Assembly: GCF_963576675.1 (NCBI RefSeq)
Contig: NC_088914.1
Span: 17,587,001 to 17,651,000, forward strand
Direction: 5' to 3'
From: Euphorbia lathyris
Taxonomy: Eukaryota > Streptophyta > Magnoliopsida > Malpighiales > Euphorbiaceae
DNA: 64,000 nucleotides
Below are positions 10,529 to 22,834 of this stretch, in pieces (within the stretch, counting starts at the first letter, position 1; each line of letters opens with the position of its first letter). The notes below the pieces were generated by a model. The model ran no database searches. It had not been told where the DNA came from and was given only the letters and a program-made list of their open reading frames with translations. A program made the translations under genes and the position numbers.

Positions 10529-11690
10529 TTAGACTCGGAAATGATTAGCATTAGAAAGAACACTCCTAACTAAAGTATGAGCTGCTACATTCACTAGTCA
10601 ACAAAAAAGCACGTCCAAATCGAGAGGATGATTGATAAGCCTTATGCAATCTAGGATGAAGCTCTTAAACTCAGTTAAATCTTCTTTCTTGGAGTAGAAA
10701 GAATATACAAATTCTTTGGCGTCTATTTCTAAAATAATATTATGGAGACTAAGATCCAGTATCCACCTAATACTACCGCAAATCGTTAGAGCTTCAGGAA
10801 ACTTAGGATGAAAAAAGCCCCTTCGGAACCCACTTTCAGTAGCCACAAAAGAGTCATCTTCTATACGAATGACAAAACCGCACCCAACATAACTCTCGTC
10901 TGCAAATACATGGGTCGAGGTTTCATTTTAGATAACCAACCTTCAAAAACTGACAGTGGGACTCGATCACTAGGCTACTGATGCGAGGAGGAAGGAAGTT
11001 AGACTAATGAGATCTCCAACTGTTGGGGAAGCTAGAAATGTGATTCATGGTGACACTCGAAGGCAGGGAAGCATTGTTCCATAACTTGTTATTCTAGTTA
11101 TTCCAAATAGTTCAGGCAATCAAAACCACATTGCATGTAAGGGAAGTGTTACTCATAGCACGTGGACTAAGAAAATAGGTATCAAAATTAGCCAAAACAC
11201 CCACCGGTAAACTGACGCCCATAAAACTCCAACACTCTACTACACATGGGCAGGTCACAAAGATATGCCATGAATGTTCGACGTCTAATTCATAAGCAAT
11301 ACAACACTAAGACACTCTAAATTGTCCAAATCTCAAAGTGGAATGAAGTGAAAGACAATGAGTATAGATTTTTTAGAGAAAGAAGTTAATCTTAGGTGAA
11401 AGGTGTAAATGCCACAGTTTAGACCATCTGTCATGACAATTACTTTCTGAAAATTCCACACTCTTTCCTCGACTTGTATCAACTCCGAGACCTTAGCATC
11501 TCGATTAGCCAAAGCTTGAGTAGGAAGCACATGAAAACCATCTTCCTTAAACACCCATGTGTCCTCCCAAATGCGAATTTTGTGACCATTTTCAACCTTC
11601 CATCTAAAGCCAACGCTAAAGGCCTAATTCGATCTCCTCACACTCCTCCAAACATAGCTAGAGTTAGCATCCAATTTGGAATGCAAAAAA
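10529..11690 (-). pseudogene. LINE ORF2 3' fragment (zf-RVT and RNase H), minus strand
   Basis: Read downward from 11690: SSYVWRSVRRS then IRIWEDTWV, the post-RT segment common to plant LINEs. The zinc-ribbon-like remnant follows (EHSWHIFVTCPCVVECW, about 11280-11230), then an RNase H domain (VGCGFVIRIEDDSFVA near 10890, EALTICGSIRWILDLSL near 10800, LEIDAKEFVYSF near 10725, AAHTLVRS near 10580), stopping at 10529-10531. In-frame stops occur at Trp or Gln positions. It is a 5'-truncated, dead copy. Confidence 0.85.
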
Positions 11691-11809
11691 AATAAGTTTG
11701 AGAAAATGTTTGGCTTTGAAAAGCCTGGTCACAAGCATGATTACAAATGAAAATTCCAACCTTGCTTCCTGAGTAAAGTGAGATTGAAACTATACTGAGA
11801 TCTCTTATT

Positions 11810-12077
11810 GGGTTCAAAAAATTAATTTTGAAAAAACTGGTTTTAGGAGCATTTTCAATTAGCTTATTCCTCCATCTCTTTTGATGGACATTTTTACCCC
11901 CAATTACTATCTTTTAACTCAAAATAAAGGTGTTACCATGTCTTTATTTCTCATTTTACACAAACAATTAGTACCAATCAGTTAAGTTTTACCAAACAAG
12001 TTTACATAATTAGCTAGTCAAATCAGCTAACCAAAAAAAATAATCAGTTAACAGCTAACAACTATTTGTCAAACATA
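11810..12077. mobile_element. MITE copy, related to the pair at 44.6-45.3 kb, 5' truncated
   Basis: Shares long blocks with 44663-45300: GGTTCAAAAA, AAAAAACTGGTTTTAGGAGC, TTTTCAATTAGCTTATT, GACATTTTTACCC, TTTTACCAAACAAGTTTACA and TATTTGTCAAACAT at the right end. Non-coding. The left terminus is missing. Confidence 0.7.
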
Positions 12078-12081
12078 TCAT

Positions 12082-12974
12082 CACAAGTTTTAGGAATTGT
12101 ATTGGTTGCATATTATAGTATCCACAACGATAAATTAGACATGTATTCATAATATTAAAATTTACATAGTTTAACTGTTGTACGAGTAGAAGTATACAAT
12201 TCATTACTTTAAAACTAGTAATTTAATTATTTTATAGTCAGATTTTATATTAATTAGGAAAACTAATTCGTTTTGGTTTGATTTTTCGAAACTACTTTTT
12301 TCCTTTTGATTCTAAACATGAGATAAAAAATATTTGGTAAAATTTTGAAACAACTGTTTTTAACCGAAAAACCAACTAACATCTACTACATACAGCTAAC
12401 AACAAACAATTAACATGAACATATCAACTAAAAGGATTTAAAATTAAGTAAAAGTATAGAGATACATTAGTCTTAAGCTTACAATTTTTGTTTTCTATCC
12501 TTATTATTAAATAAAAAGATATGAAGATTAGATTAGATGTATTTAGAATTAGAAGTGACATAATATAGTGAATTATTGGGGTAGAAATTAGGTTGGAAGT
12601 ATAAAAATAAACTAAGGGTCTATTCAAAACTGCATAGGATTCTAATCTATAGCAATCCACATGCTACTTGTCTTTTTATTTCTTTATTTTAAAGTTATCA
12701 CAAAACCACTAAAAAAGAAGCTTCCCTCCCACCACAGCAAGAGTCCGAGTTGGGTGGAGGGGTCATGTATTCAAGTCAGTCAAATTAATTGACCCCCAAT
12801 TTAATTTAATATTATTTTTATATAAAAAGGTATAAATATTTACCTTTTATTTTATTTGACTCTTAATCAGTAAATATAAAATATTTAATTTGAATTTAGA
12901 AATAATTGTTGATGGCTATTTCGGATTGAAATTAATTACTAATATTTATTATTTAAAGGTATTTTTAAAAAAAA
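12082..12974. other. AT-rich DNA, no gene
   Basis: No coding sequence recognised. The segment 12860-12960 (AATCAGTAAATAT, AATTGTTGATGGCTATTTC) recurs in diverged form at 19125-19200, on the far side of the LINE. This may be an old dispersed repeat or a segment duplicated around the insertions. Confidence 0.4.
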
Positions 12975-12977
12975 TTA

Positions 12978-13968
12978 GGGGGTGTTTGTTTCCATCCTTT
13001 TAAGCTCATGTTTGCTGTTTCTCTCCCAACAACAGATATAACACTGTTTGGTAAAAAATAAAAAGAAGCTGCTGTTTGCGGATGGCGGATGAAAAAGCTA
13101 CTTTTTGAAACAGCAACAAAATGCTGCTGTTTAATTAGACAGCTGCTTTTCAACTTTTAATACCTTTAATACCCTTCAAATAAGTGAATTTATGTTTCAC
13201 TGTTATATGTTTGTTTTTTGTCATGAGTTTAATTTTTTATAACAATTAAATTATAAATTTTTATTTATGGAAAAATGAAGTTATTTATAAATATTATTTT
13301 TGTATTTTTATTTAGTTATTTAAATTATATTTAGGGATAAGGGTTAAATTTAACCTCAACTTTCAAGTGAAGTGCAGATTTAGCCATAATGTATCAAATT
13401 GTATAAATTTAACCTTAACATTTCCAATCAAGATCAATTTTAGCCTTGCGCTATCGAAAAATTGAAAATTCTGGTTTGAGTTATTTGACTGTCACATCAG
13501 ACTTTTCAAATAAGTTTGTAAATAAATTGAAATAATTTATTTGTAATACACTAAATAACTTAGATATAATTGATATTCGGAAGGTCTGAAGTGACAGTTA
13601 AATATCAGTCAAACTAGTTTTTCTAATTTTCTAACATATGACTAAAATTGATCTTGCATAGAAACGTTAAGGTTAAATTTGCATAATTTCATACGTTAAG
13701 ATTAAATTTGCGATTTTCTTAAAACATTAGGATTAAATTTGATTTTTATCCCTTACTTTTTATTATTTTTGGAATTAATTTTATATATTTATTTAAAACA
13801 TGTCTATATTAGTCATTTTATATACTAACAGCAACACGCAGTCATAATTTTACCAAACACTAATAATCAAACAGCAAACAGTAAACAACAAACAGAAACA
13901 GCAAACAGCAAAAAGCAACAGCAAACCGTAACAGCAAACAGCAAACAGTAGGTAAACCAAACGGGCCC
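12978..13968. mobile_element. Tourist-like (PIF/Harbinger-type) MITE with TTA target duplication
   Basis: A 991-bp element. The left end starts GGGGGTGTTTGTTTCC and the right end, reversed, reads GGGCCCGTTTGGTTTACC. Both sides are flanked by TTA (12975-12977, 13969-13971), the hallmark of PIF/Harbinger insertion. Subterminal CAGCAAACAG / CTGTTTGC repeats occur at both ends, most densely at 13870-13950. It has no transposase. It contains another MITE at 13334-13752. Confidence 0.78.
13334..13752. mobile_element. Nested 419-bp MITE with TTA target duplication
   Basis: Terminal inverted repeats GGGATAAGGGTTAAATTT (left) and, reversed, GGGATAAAAATCAAATTT (right), flanked by TTA on both sides (13331-13333 and 13753-13755). 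Repeated TTAAATTTG-like motifs lie inside. It inserted into the larger MITE, which is therefore older. A partial relative lies at 60430-60606. Confidence 0.82.
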
Positions 13969-14100
13969 TTAGTGTACCTTGTAAAAATAATATAAACAAT
14001 TGATTTTTAATGATTTAAAAGTGATTAAAATATATTATTTCCAACAATACTTATCATATTTACTTTTTATTTATTATTTTATTATTAAAATTATTAATTA

Positions 14101-14957
14101 TTATATTTAATAATAGTAAGAGTAGCCCTAGAACAAAAATCGCCGCCTGATAATCACTCTATTACCGCTGCCTATCGTCACCTCCCTCCTGCTTCTTGAT
14201 GCCGACACCATAACCACCAGCCATCGATTTCAAACTGCCGCCTGCTACTCTAACCTATCGCCGTCCGCCCTAAAAAATCGCCGCCCTGCCGCCGCCTTCT
14301 GCCGACACCATACCATCCGTTGTCCTTCATCTTAGGCCTGAGTCGTTGACCTCCTTTGATTTCTGGTTGCCGTTTCTTTCAGTCCAGATCCGAATTTTAC
14401 AGCCATCCAATACTATTCTTAAAGATTTAGAAGGCCTTGAATAGTGCGAGTCATCGGTTAGGGGGCATGCTTGTGTCTGTCTGTTTTTTTAGAGGCTTGT
14501 TTGAGGGACTAATTCTCTGCAACTATTTCTACTGTACAGATTCTGAAATTGTGGATTTTAACCCATCATTTGTGGAACCCAATTAGAGAGTCTGAAAAAA
14601 ATGGTGATGATTCTATGCTGTAGCTACGACATTGAGCACTGGAACATTTAATTCTATTTTTTGCCTATATCTAAACCTAAGACAATCAGACATCTCTATG
14701 CTATTTTTTTTGCCTATACCTAAACCTAAAACAATAGCGGCCCATTGTTAATTCCCATATTCGGTGGTAACCATTTATCTTCCAGAGGAAATTACAGTTT
14801 CACAGTCCAAAAGAATGCCACAAGATCCAACAGACTTAAACACTGGTATGCAGGAGGTCTCCTAAGTGCAATTGAGGCAAGCTGGTGGTAATAGAATATT
14901 TGTATAAGTTAACAGCAATCAAGTGGCGGGTCCAGGTGTTTAGGTCCGTCCAGGGCT
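14101..14957 (+). mobile_element. Presumed LINE 5' leader, ORF1 lost
   Basis: A GC-richer, CCGCC-rich block (14135-14300) followed by sequence without a usable ORF, leading into LINE ORF2. Plant L1 elements normally carry an ORF1 (gag-like, CCHC) here, and none can be read. It is assigned to the LINE by position and composition only. Confidence 0.4.
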
Positions 14958-17900
14958 ATGAGTACTTTAAGTTGGAATTGTCGAGGGGCGGGCAATCCTC
15001 GAACAGTTCGAATGCTGAAGGACCTAGTGTCCAAAACAAAGCCCGAATTTGTGTTTCTGAGCGAAGTTAAATGTAGTCGTGCGAAAGTTGAGGATATAAA
15101 GAAGAAGCTAGGTTTTGATGGTGTCTTTTTTGTGGATCCTGTTAATTTTGGTGGGGGTCTTGCTCTACTCTAGAATCAAAAAAATTCGGTTCAGTTGCTC
15201 CATTTCTCAAGAAATTTTATTGATGTTGTCATTGTTTTACATGGTCAGGCACCGTGGCGTCTTACTGGATATTATGGTTATCCGGAACGGTCTCATAGAA
15301 AAGATTTTTGGGAGTTATTGCAGCATTTATCAACTCTCTCCAATCTCCCATGGGTTGTTATTGGGGACTTTAATGACATTCGGTCACAGGCTGAGAAATC
15401 AGGAGGTGTCAGACAAAATCCTGCCCTAATGCGAGGTTTCAACGCAGCTATTGAGGTATGTGGTCTCTCTGACATTAAATTATTGGGTTATCCATTTACA
15501 TGGGAAAGAGGTAGAGAGTCAGGTAACCTAATTGAAGAGAGAATTGACAGAGCCATGGCTAACACAGCATGGCACGATCGTTTCCCTGAGGCAAAGTTAT
15601 TTAACGAAGAAGTCATATGCTCTGATCACTCAGCTCTCTTTCTTTCTCCAAAGCAGAATAGTATGTACAAAAGGCATTGTTTCAGGTTTGAAAATGCCTG
15701 GTTGTATGAGGTTGATTATCGGGATAGAGTTACTGGTGGTTGGCAGGGAGATAGAGACTTACCACTCCCGGAACGATTAAAGCAGTGTGGCTCCTCTTTG
15801 TTGCGGTGGGGCGATGAACTTAGGAACCAGTTCAAAGAGAAAATTGAAGAGTGTAAAGTGCAGATTAGTAGAACTAAGCGAAGAAATGATGTCGATTCAG
15901 TTCAGGCTTACAAAACGACAAAGAATGAACTAGAAACGTTGCTGATTCAAAAGGAAAGTTACTGGGGTCAGCGTGCAAAACAACTGTGGCTTAGGGGTGG
16001 TGACCAAAATTCGAAATTCTTTCATAAAGCTGCAACTGCGCGCAGAAAGAAGAATGTTCTTACTAGATTGAAGGGGTCAGATAGGGATTGGCATGATTGG
16101 GAGGGGGGACTGGATCAGATTCTACTAAACTATTATAATGATATCTTTGCAGCTAGCCCGTGTTTGACTAGTCCTATTTTAGCTAATATCTCCTGTAAGT
16201 TAAATGTCGCAGATAATGATGAGTTATTAAGGCCGTTTGTCCCGGAGGAGGTTAAAGCTGCGATTTTTTCTATGCACCCGGACAAGAGTCCTGGGCCGGA
16301 CGGTTTCAACCCAGGTTTCTACCAAAAATTCTGGGGTGTTGTTGGTCCAAAGGTAACTGAGTCATGTCTTCATTGGCTTAATACTGGTATATTCCCTGCT
16401 GAAATTAATGAAACAACGCTGGTACTAATTCCAAAAAAATCCAATCCTGAATATGCGTCTGATCTGCGTCCCATTGCTTTATGTAATGTATTTTACAAAA
16501 TTCTTTCAAAAGTTCTGGCAAATAGGCTCAAAGTGGTACTTCCTAGAATCATTTCAGAACAGCAAAGTGCCTTTATCCCAGGAAGGATGATATCTGACAA
16601 TGTGATGCTAGCTTTTGAGGTAAATCATTATATTAACAGGAAAACGCAAGGAAAAACAGGTTATGCTTCGTTAAAATTAGATATGGCCAAGGCTTATGAC
16701 AGAGTGGAATGGAAATTTCTTGAGGAAATTATGCTCAAATTGGGTTTTGCCCCACAATGGATCTAGTTGTTGATGCAGTGTGTCTCCAAAGCAAAGTACA
16801 ATATCATCAATGGGTCTCATGAAGTTGGTCCAATTATCCCACAGAGAGGTCTAAGACAAGGAGATCCAATTTCACCATATCTGTTCTTAATATGTGCTGA
16901 AGGACTATCTGCTTCATTATCTGCTCTTGAAGCAAGGGGTAGCATTCATGGATGTGCAGTTGCAGCACAGGCTCCGGCAATAACTCACTTGTTTTTTGCT
17001 GACGATAGTTACTTGTTTTTCAGGGCAAACATGGAGGAATGTAATGCAATCAAGCAGTGTCTTCAACAATATGAGCAAGCTTCGGGGCAGAAAATAAATC
17101 TTTCAAAATCTTCCCTACATTTTAGCAAAAATGTATCGACTGAGACTTGCTCACTTATTAGTGCATGTCTGGGTGTGGGAGTTGTTTCTAACCCGGGCAA
17201 ATATCTTGGTCTCCCATCGCTTATAGGCAGAAACAAAAGGGAAGTGTTTGAGTACCTAGAGATTATGATCAGAAAACGAATTAACAGCTGGAAAGTCAGG
17301 TTCTTATCAAAAGCCGGGAAGGAAGTTCTTATCAAGGATGTGTTACAATCACTTCCTTCCTATGTTATGAGCTTGTTTCTTGTTCCAAAGACATTATGTG
17401 AGGATCTGGAAAAGTTGCTTAATTCGTTATGGTGGGGGTCAGAAGAAGGTAATGGGAAAAAGATTCATTGGAAGTCTTGGGTGAAGCTTTGTGAGCCTAA
17501 AAATCAAGGTGGTATGGGTTTTAAAAATTTCCATATATTTAACATTGCACTCTTAGCAAAGCAGGCCTGGCGTATGTTGGTAAGACCATCCTCTCTGGTA
17601 GCTAAAGTTTTTAAGGCTCGATAGTTTCCACATTCTTCAATTCTCGATGATGTGGTTAGCGCTAATCCAAGTTATATTTGGCGTAGTATCCTTGCTGGTC
17701 TCCCACTGTTGAAATCACAAATTCGTATTCTTATCGGCTCTGGAGAGGATGTGAATATATGGACTGATCCCTGGCTACCTGATGAAGTTAACCCATATGT
17801 TGATAGTATTGCGCCACCTGGTGATGAATTGATTACAGTGGATATGTTGCGATCTGATAGGAATGGGGAGTGGGATCAATCAATTTTGCAGAGTTTATTT

Positions 17901-19016
17901 TCGGTAAGGGATAGATTACTTATTTCTAAGATCACTCTTAGTCAGAGAGAGACACGATATCGATGGTGGTGGAGGTTAGAACGAAATTGGGCCTACTCGG
18001 TTAAAAGTGGCTATAGCTTCCTGCAAAATAATATTGTTAGTAGTCAAGAGGTTGGGATGGGTGGGGTTCTGAACAGCATTTGGAGGATTAAAGTCCCTCC
18101 TAAAGTTCGACATCTTATATGGAGAGCAAGCACTCTGTGTCTGCCAACAAGATCTGAACTAGTAAAGAAACGAATCAATACCCCAAAACTTTGTCCACGA
18201 TGTAATATCCATGATGAAACTATCCTACATGCGCTTGTCACTTGTCCGGAAGCAAGACAGGTTTGGATGCTATCAAAGGTAGGAGATCTGAGCTCTCGGG
18301 TTAGCATTTTTTGTGATTTTTGGGCTTTTATTATAAACAACCATGATAATATATCTGTTGAGATTGCTGCTACGCTATGCTAGACAATTTGGAACGATAG
18401 AAATAGACTGGTGTGGGAAGAGAAGCGACAGCCTCCTGCTATTTCTTATAACAATGCATCGGTGTTCCTGAACAATTGGCAACATGCCCAGACGGTGATC
18501 GCAGTGCCTGGTGAAAAATAGGTCAACTCGAAGTGGTTGTGCCCGGCACAAGATAGCTTGAAACTCAATGTTGATACTGCACTGTTCCAGGATACGGGTA
18601 ATGCTGGTTTTGGCTTTGTGTTAAGGAATCATGAGAGGTGTTTCATAGCTGCTGGTAATGGTGTGATTAATAACTGTCAGGACCCGCTATTGGCAGAAGG
18701 AATGAGTTGTCGTGAAGCCCTTAGTTGGTTGAAAACGGAAGGTGTTCCGAATGTTCATCTGGAAATGGATTCTCAGCTCTTGGTTCTTGCAATTCCTGGA
18801 ACTACAGAACTAGTTTCCCCTTTTGGCATTATTGTTGATGATTGTAAAGCTTTGATTAGCGAGCTAAATATTTTATCTGTTTCTTTCATTAGGAGGTCAG
18901 CGAATAAGGTTGCTCATATACTTGCAAGGGCGTCTAATTCTGTGTCTGATAATGGGTTATGGAAACACAATCCCCCCCAGTTCATTTGTAATGACATAAG
19001 TGCTGATATTGAATAA
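14958..19016 (+). pseudogene. L1-type LINE ORF2, full length in one frame with five nonsense codons
   Basis: 1352 codons from ATG to the final stop at 19014, all in one frame with no frameshift. Endonuclease: SWNCRGAG (residue 5 on), VVIGDFND (about 130), SDHSAL (about 221). RT: SPGPDGF (about 443), AYDRVEW (about 579), GLRQGDP (about 631), FADD (about 680, catalytic aspartates intact). zf-RVT: CPRCNIHDETILHALVTCP (about 1079). RNase H: NVDTA, EMDSQLL, NKVAHILAR (1201 to end). In-frame stops lie at 15171, 16764, 17622, 18381 and 18519. At least three fit Trp or Gln codons changed by C-to-T or G-to-A. Dead, but recently intact. Confidence 0.95.
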
Positions 19017-19049
19017 TAAACTTTCTTTTGATTTCAAAAAAAAAAAAAA
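19017..19049 (+). mobile_element. LINE 3' end with poly(A) tail
   Basis: A very short trailer after the ORF2 stop, ending in a run of 14 A at 19036-19049, the expected target-primed reverse-transcription tail. I could not identify a convincing matching target duplication at the 5' end. Confidence 0.85.
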
Positions 19050-19790
19050 GAGATACATATCAATACTAAATTATTAATAAAAAAATAAAATTAGAAAGCA
19101 ATAAGAGATGGAAAGAAACTTTTAATCAGTAAATATGAAATGTTTGATCCGAATTTAAAAACAATTGTTGATAACTATTTCAAAAGGGAATCAATTAATA
19201 TCACAAACTGTAAGCAATTAACATCAATTAAAAAAACAAGAAAAGTAGCAGATGAATGAAACAAACTCTAAATGTTCTATAAGTGTTTGTCCGATTCTTC
19301 TTTATTTTGTTTTACTCTAAATAATAAATATAAATTGTTTGGTTGGAATTAAAAAATATATATTACAATCAATAGTCTGTAAGGAAACTCAATTAACACT
19401 TACTAATTACAAGTGATATCACACAATTTATCATAATATACATAGACTAACGAGGTCTCTGCTTCCTCAACAGTAACCACTAAAGCTACGTGGACTAGTC
19501 AAAAGAGACATCAAAATCATGCATATTCATATGCAGTTGTTACTGATCTACAATAGACTTTCGCTATTGACTAAGCGTCACATGGACCTCGACTCTCATT
19601 TTGGCACCTTCGATAAATATATATATAAAAGATACATAAGACATTACAAAAATTTACTCAATTCATCCTTTTTACTCGCCTAAACTTCAATTTACCCAGT
19701 ACATCATAGCGAGATTTCAACATGGTTAACAAACAACCCTAAACCTCATATTTTTCAATTTACAATTAAATAATAATAATAACAATAAAT
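19050..19790. other. AT-rich DNA, no gene
   Basis: No gene recognised. 19125-19200 is the diverged counterpart of 12860-12960. Confidence 0.4.
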
Positions 19791-19794
19791 ATTA

Positions 19795-20010
19795 TGGCTT
19801 TGATCGAGTCTCATTCAGAACAGATACCAAAATAGTAGTCGACGACATCAATAATGGGACGGATGACAACATGGAATTCGGGGACATTTCCATCCTACAT
19901 CAACATGCCTTTTACTCAGTCAAGTTCATCCCTAGACAAGCCAACGAGTTGACATATGCCTTTGCTCGACACTTCCGTATTAGGACTTATCCACAAACGT
20001 CACATTTCGA
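19795..20010 (+). pseudogene. LINE RNase H C-terminal remnant
   Basis: Reads FRTDTKIVVDDINN, then EFGDISILHQ, YSVKFIPRQANELTYAFARHF. This is the C-terminal third of the RNase H domain seen at 4036 and 18537 (compare ESDAKLVVEAI and NKVAHILAR). It lacks any N-terminal part or upstream RT. The short ORF from 19871 is part of it and is not a gene. Confidence 0.7.
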
Positions 20011-20071
20011 ACCATTCACCTCTTTGAATGTCCACATATTTATTTTGATATCAACATATCAAACAGAATGA

Positions 20072-20850
20072 GATTTTCTGTTTCTGATTAATATCTCATA
20101 CTAATCGAGAAAATAAACAGAGGTGATAGTTTAAGGATAGATAAATGTACAATTCATTATTCACCGACTATGAAGATTTAAGATTAGCATTCCAACTTTT
20201 TCTTCTAATGTACTTTTAACTAAGTTGAAGCTTAGTAATGTATTTCTCTTTAGAAAAAACATTATGGTTAATATAGAAGTTTGAATTCTTCGAATTGTTT
20301 GAATATAGTGTTCAATATTTAATAGGTGTAATGATGATAAAATAATTTTAGTCCAAAGTCAAATAAAAACAAAAATGTAAATAATAAAAAAGGAAATAAA
20401 GAGATGATAAAAGGGGGTGGGTCTAAGAGTCTTTGAGCTATATCCGTGCAGCATCTTCTTAGTAATGAAAAAGACTTTCCTTTGACAAAATTTGGTTTCT
20501 TATCTAGATGTTGACTTGCATGTGTTGTGTTGTGTTATGTGTTTTTCTTCCGTTTTTGCTACGCATGATCATCAACAGAACTCTACCCTTTTTACACTTC
20601 ATTACATAGATAAAAACAACATCCGTCCGTCTCATTTCGGTTGTTTTCACCGTTAGATCCATGCTTATTAAATTAAAGTCTTACCATGATTTTAGTCTCC
20701 ACCGTAAAATTCTAATGAATATAAATCTAATGGTGACTGATCAAATTCATTTGGTCACTAGGTAAAAATTACTGCTCATTTCATATACCCAATCAAAACT
20801 TGTTAAAATTTAATTGGTTTTTAAATATAACAAGTTTGATATACAAAAAT
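20072..20850. other. No gene recognised
   Basis: AT-rich sequence with no supported feature. Confidence 0.4.
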
Positions 20851-21304
20851 TGTTGGAACTATATTTGGATTTGATTATGATTCGAATATATAAATACACA
20901 TGTTAATAACTTGGGTCAGATCCTAATATATAGAGAGGAGATTAGGGTTTCACTCTAATCCTATTGGGTGTGTATATATAGTTAGAGTTTGATGTAAATT
21001 TTAACATAGCTTCTTTAAGCTTACCTCAAACCCTAAGAAAGCCTAATTAGAGAACGATAAAAAGTTGTCTCCTCTCCCTTACTTATCACCGCCTCCGCCC
21101 TCGCACTCTCTCTATGTTCTTCACTCTTAGTTCATGGATCAATCGTTTTTTTCCTGTTGATCAACGTAGTTGAGATGTGATCGGTAATATAAAGATCGTT
21201 GTGAGACTTACTTCTTCTGAGCATCACATCAACGGATATATACGCATCATAAGAGGTAATCTGATAATCCGAATATGTTTCAGATGTGATACCATTTTCC
21301 TTCA
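20851..21304 (+). mobile_element. 5' LTR of a small copia-type element, with Met-tRNA primer site after it
   Basis: Starts TGTTGGAACT (20851) and ends CCTTCA (21304). It is followed at 21306 by tagtatcagagtc, an 11-of-13 match to the initiator-Met primer site. The right half (GATCAATCGTTTTTT, CGTTGATCA, CATCACATC, ATAATCCGAAT, ATGTGATACCAT) recurs at 21700-21890, giving an LTR pair. Confidence 0.65.
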
Positions 21305-21699
21305 TTAGTATCAGAGTCGTGTTCTTCAGTTCTTGATCCATGTTTACGAAGGAATAATTTTTTTTATTAAATAAAATTGAGATATATGTATTTTAATTTT
21401 AATTTTGCAAAAAAGAATTTGTTGGGAGATGTTTCTGCTTGTTCAGATTCAGATCTGATGTATCACAGTCTCGGCTCGGGGTGCGTAAAGCGCAAACCCT
21501 ATTTTCCACTTGTCATGTTGATAAATGGATCACACCAATGTGACTAGAGATCCCAAAAACCGTAATCGGACAAAACATTTCAAACTAAAATGAAGCTCCA
21601 CTCGTCTATTAGACGTGGTAGACACATGTCCGGACAGAGCGATGTCCACATATGCCATATGGCGAGCATGGATCTCAGTCTCTCATGTTTTCTGTTGTC
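21305..21699 (+). mobile_element. Non-coding interior of the small copia-type element
   Basis: About 395 bp between the two LTR-like repeats, with no gag or pol. Together with the LTRs this is an internally deleted, non-autonomous derivative. Confidence 0.45.
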
Positions 21700-21890
21700 G
21701 TCCTCTCTCTCACACACACAATATTCTTTCCTCTTAATTTGTGAATCAGTCGTTTTTTCCCGTTGATCATAATACGAAGATCATGGTGGTCGTTACTTCC
21801 ATTACTCATCACATTTACGGATATCTACGATACAATAAATAATCCAATAACCCGAATCCATTTTGTATGTGATACTATATTTCCTTAAGA
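21700..21890 (+). mobile_element. 3' LTR fragment of the small copia-type element
   Basis: Diverged copy of the last ~190 bp of 20851-21304 (AGTCGTTTTTTCCCGTTGATCA, CATCACATTTACGGATATC, AACCCGAATCC, TATGTGATACTAT). It is truncated at its 5' side. Confidence 0.6.
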
Positions 21891-22662
21891 AAAATAACAC
21901 ATTATAATAATGTAAAATTTTACGATTATTTTTGTATGTATATATATTTATGGATTTTGAAGAATGCATAATTCATTAGTAATGATTATAAGTTAATAAA
22001 CTTGTTATTTATTTAAATTTTAACTTTCAAATCACACCCAAAGTTTATAATCTAAATTTATAACTCTCAAATCACACCCAAAGTTTACATGTATGCACAT
22101 TCAAATAGCATATAAGTTATAAATAAATAAGCAAATAACCTTTAATTATATAAGTAAAAATATTATGTTTTTTCTAATAGAATTCACTTAAAAAGAAAAG
22201 GTTTTCAATGCACATAACTAATATTTTAGTTTGAATAACCAAAGTAAATAGGATTATAGACATATACATACGTTAAAAAAAACTTAAAACTTAATATTCC
22301 CATTAAAAAGTATAGAGAAAGGAGATTCCAGTCGAGCCATGAAAATTCTCAACGGCATTGAGGAACGAGGGACTTACTAGAGGGTTAATCTATGATTCAC
22401 CTCTAAAAACTCTAACAACGACAACAAGAATCAAAACCGGATAAAGTGCTAAAAGAGTATAAACATTCACTTTTCTTTTCCTTCATATAAAATTAAAATT
22501 ATATTTCCAAATTAATTAGAAATTGATCAAATAATTAAAAAAGGTGATTCATTATTCGATTAGGATTAAGAAACAGTTACTTATACTTATTTTAGAGGGA
22601 AAACTTGCTATACCAAAAAAGAAATGGTTCAAACTTAAACGAGAGAAAGTCGAAAACAAGAT

Positions 22663-22832
22663 GAGGCTATTTTGACGAAGGCAATATCTATTCAGGGTTT
22701 CACCGAAACCTCTTGAAAGGAGGCTATTTTAACGGAGACAGTACCTTACTCAGAATTTTAAGGGAGCCTCATAGGGAGGCTATTCTGGCAGAGGTAGCAC
22801 TCTACTCGGGATTTTATCGGAGAAGAGTACTG
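22663..22832. repeat. Three diverged ~56-bp tandem repeats
   Basis: Units start at 22663, 22720 and 22776, each with GAGGCTATT(T/C)T. Next come a (A/G)CGGAG/ACGAAGG-like purine block, CTATTCAGG / CTTACTCAG / CTACTCGGG, and a TTT..CGGA/GGGA stretch. The spacing of 57 and 56 bp is not a multiple suggesting coding, and no ORF spans them. Confidence 0.7.
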
Positions 22833-22834
22833 CC

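Noticed and set aside
12700..12790. tRNA-derived SINE head (GGGTGGAGGGGTC, GTATTCAAGTC)
   Set aside because: A- and B-box matches are weak, with no tail or target duplication.
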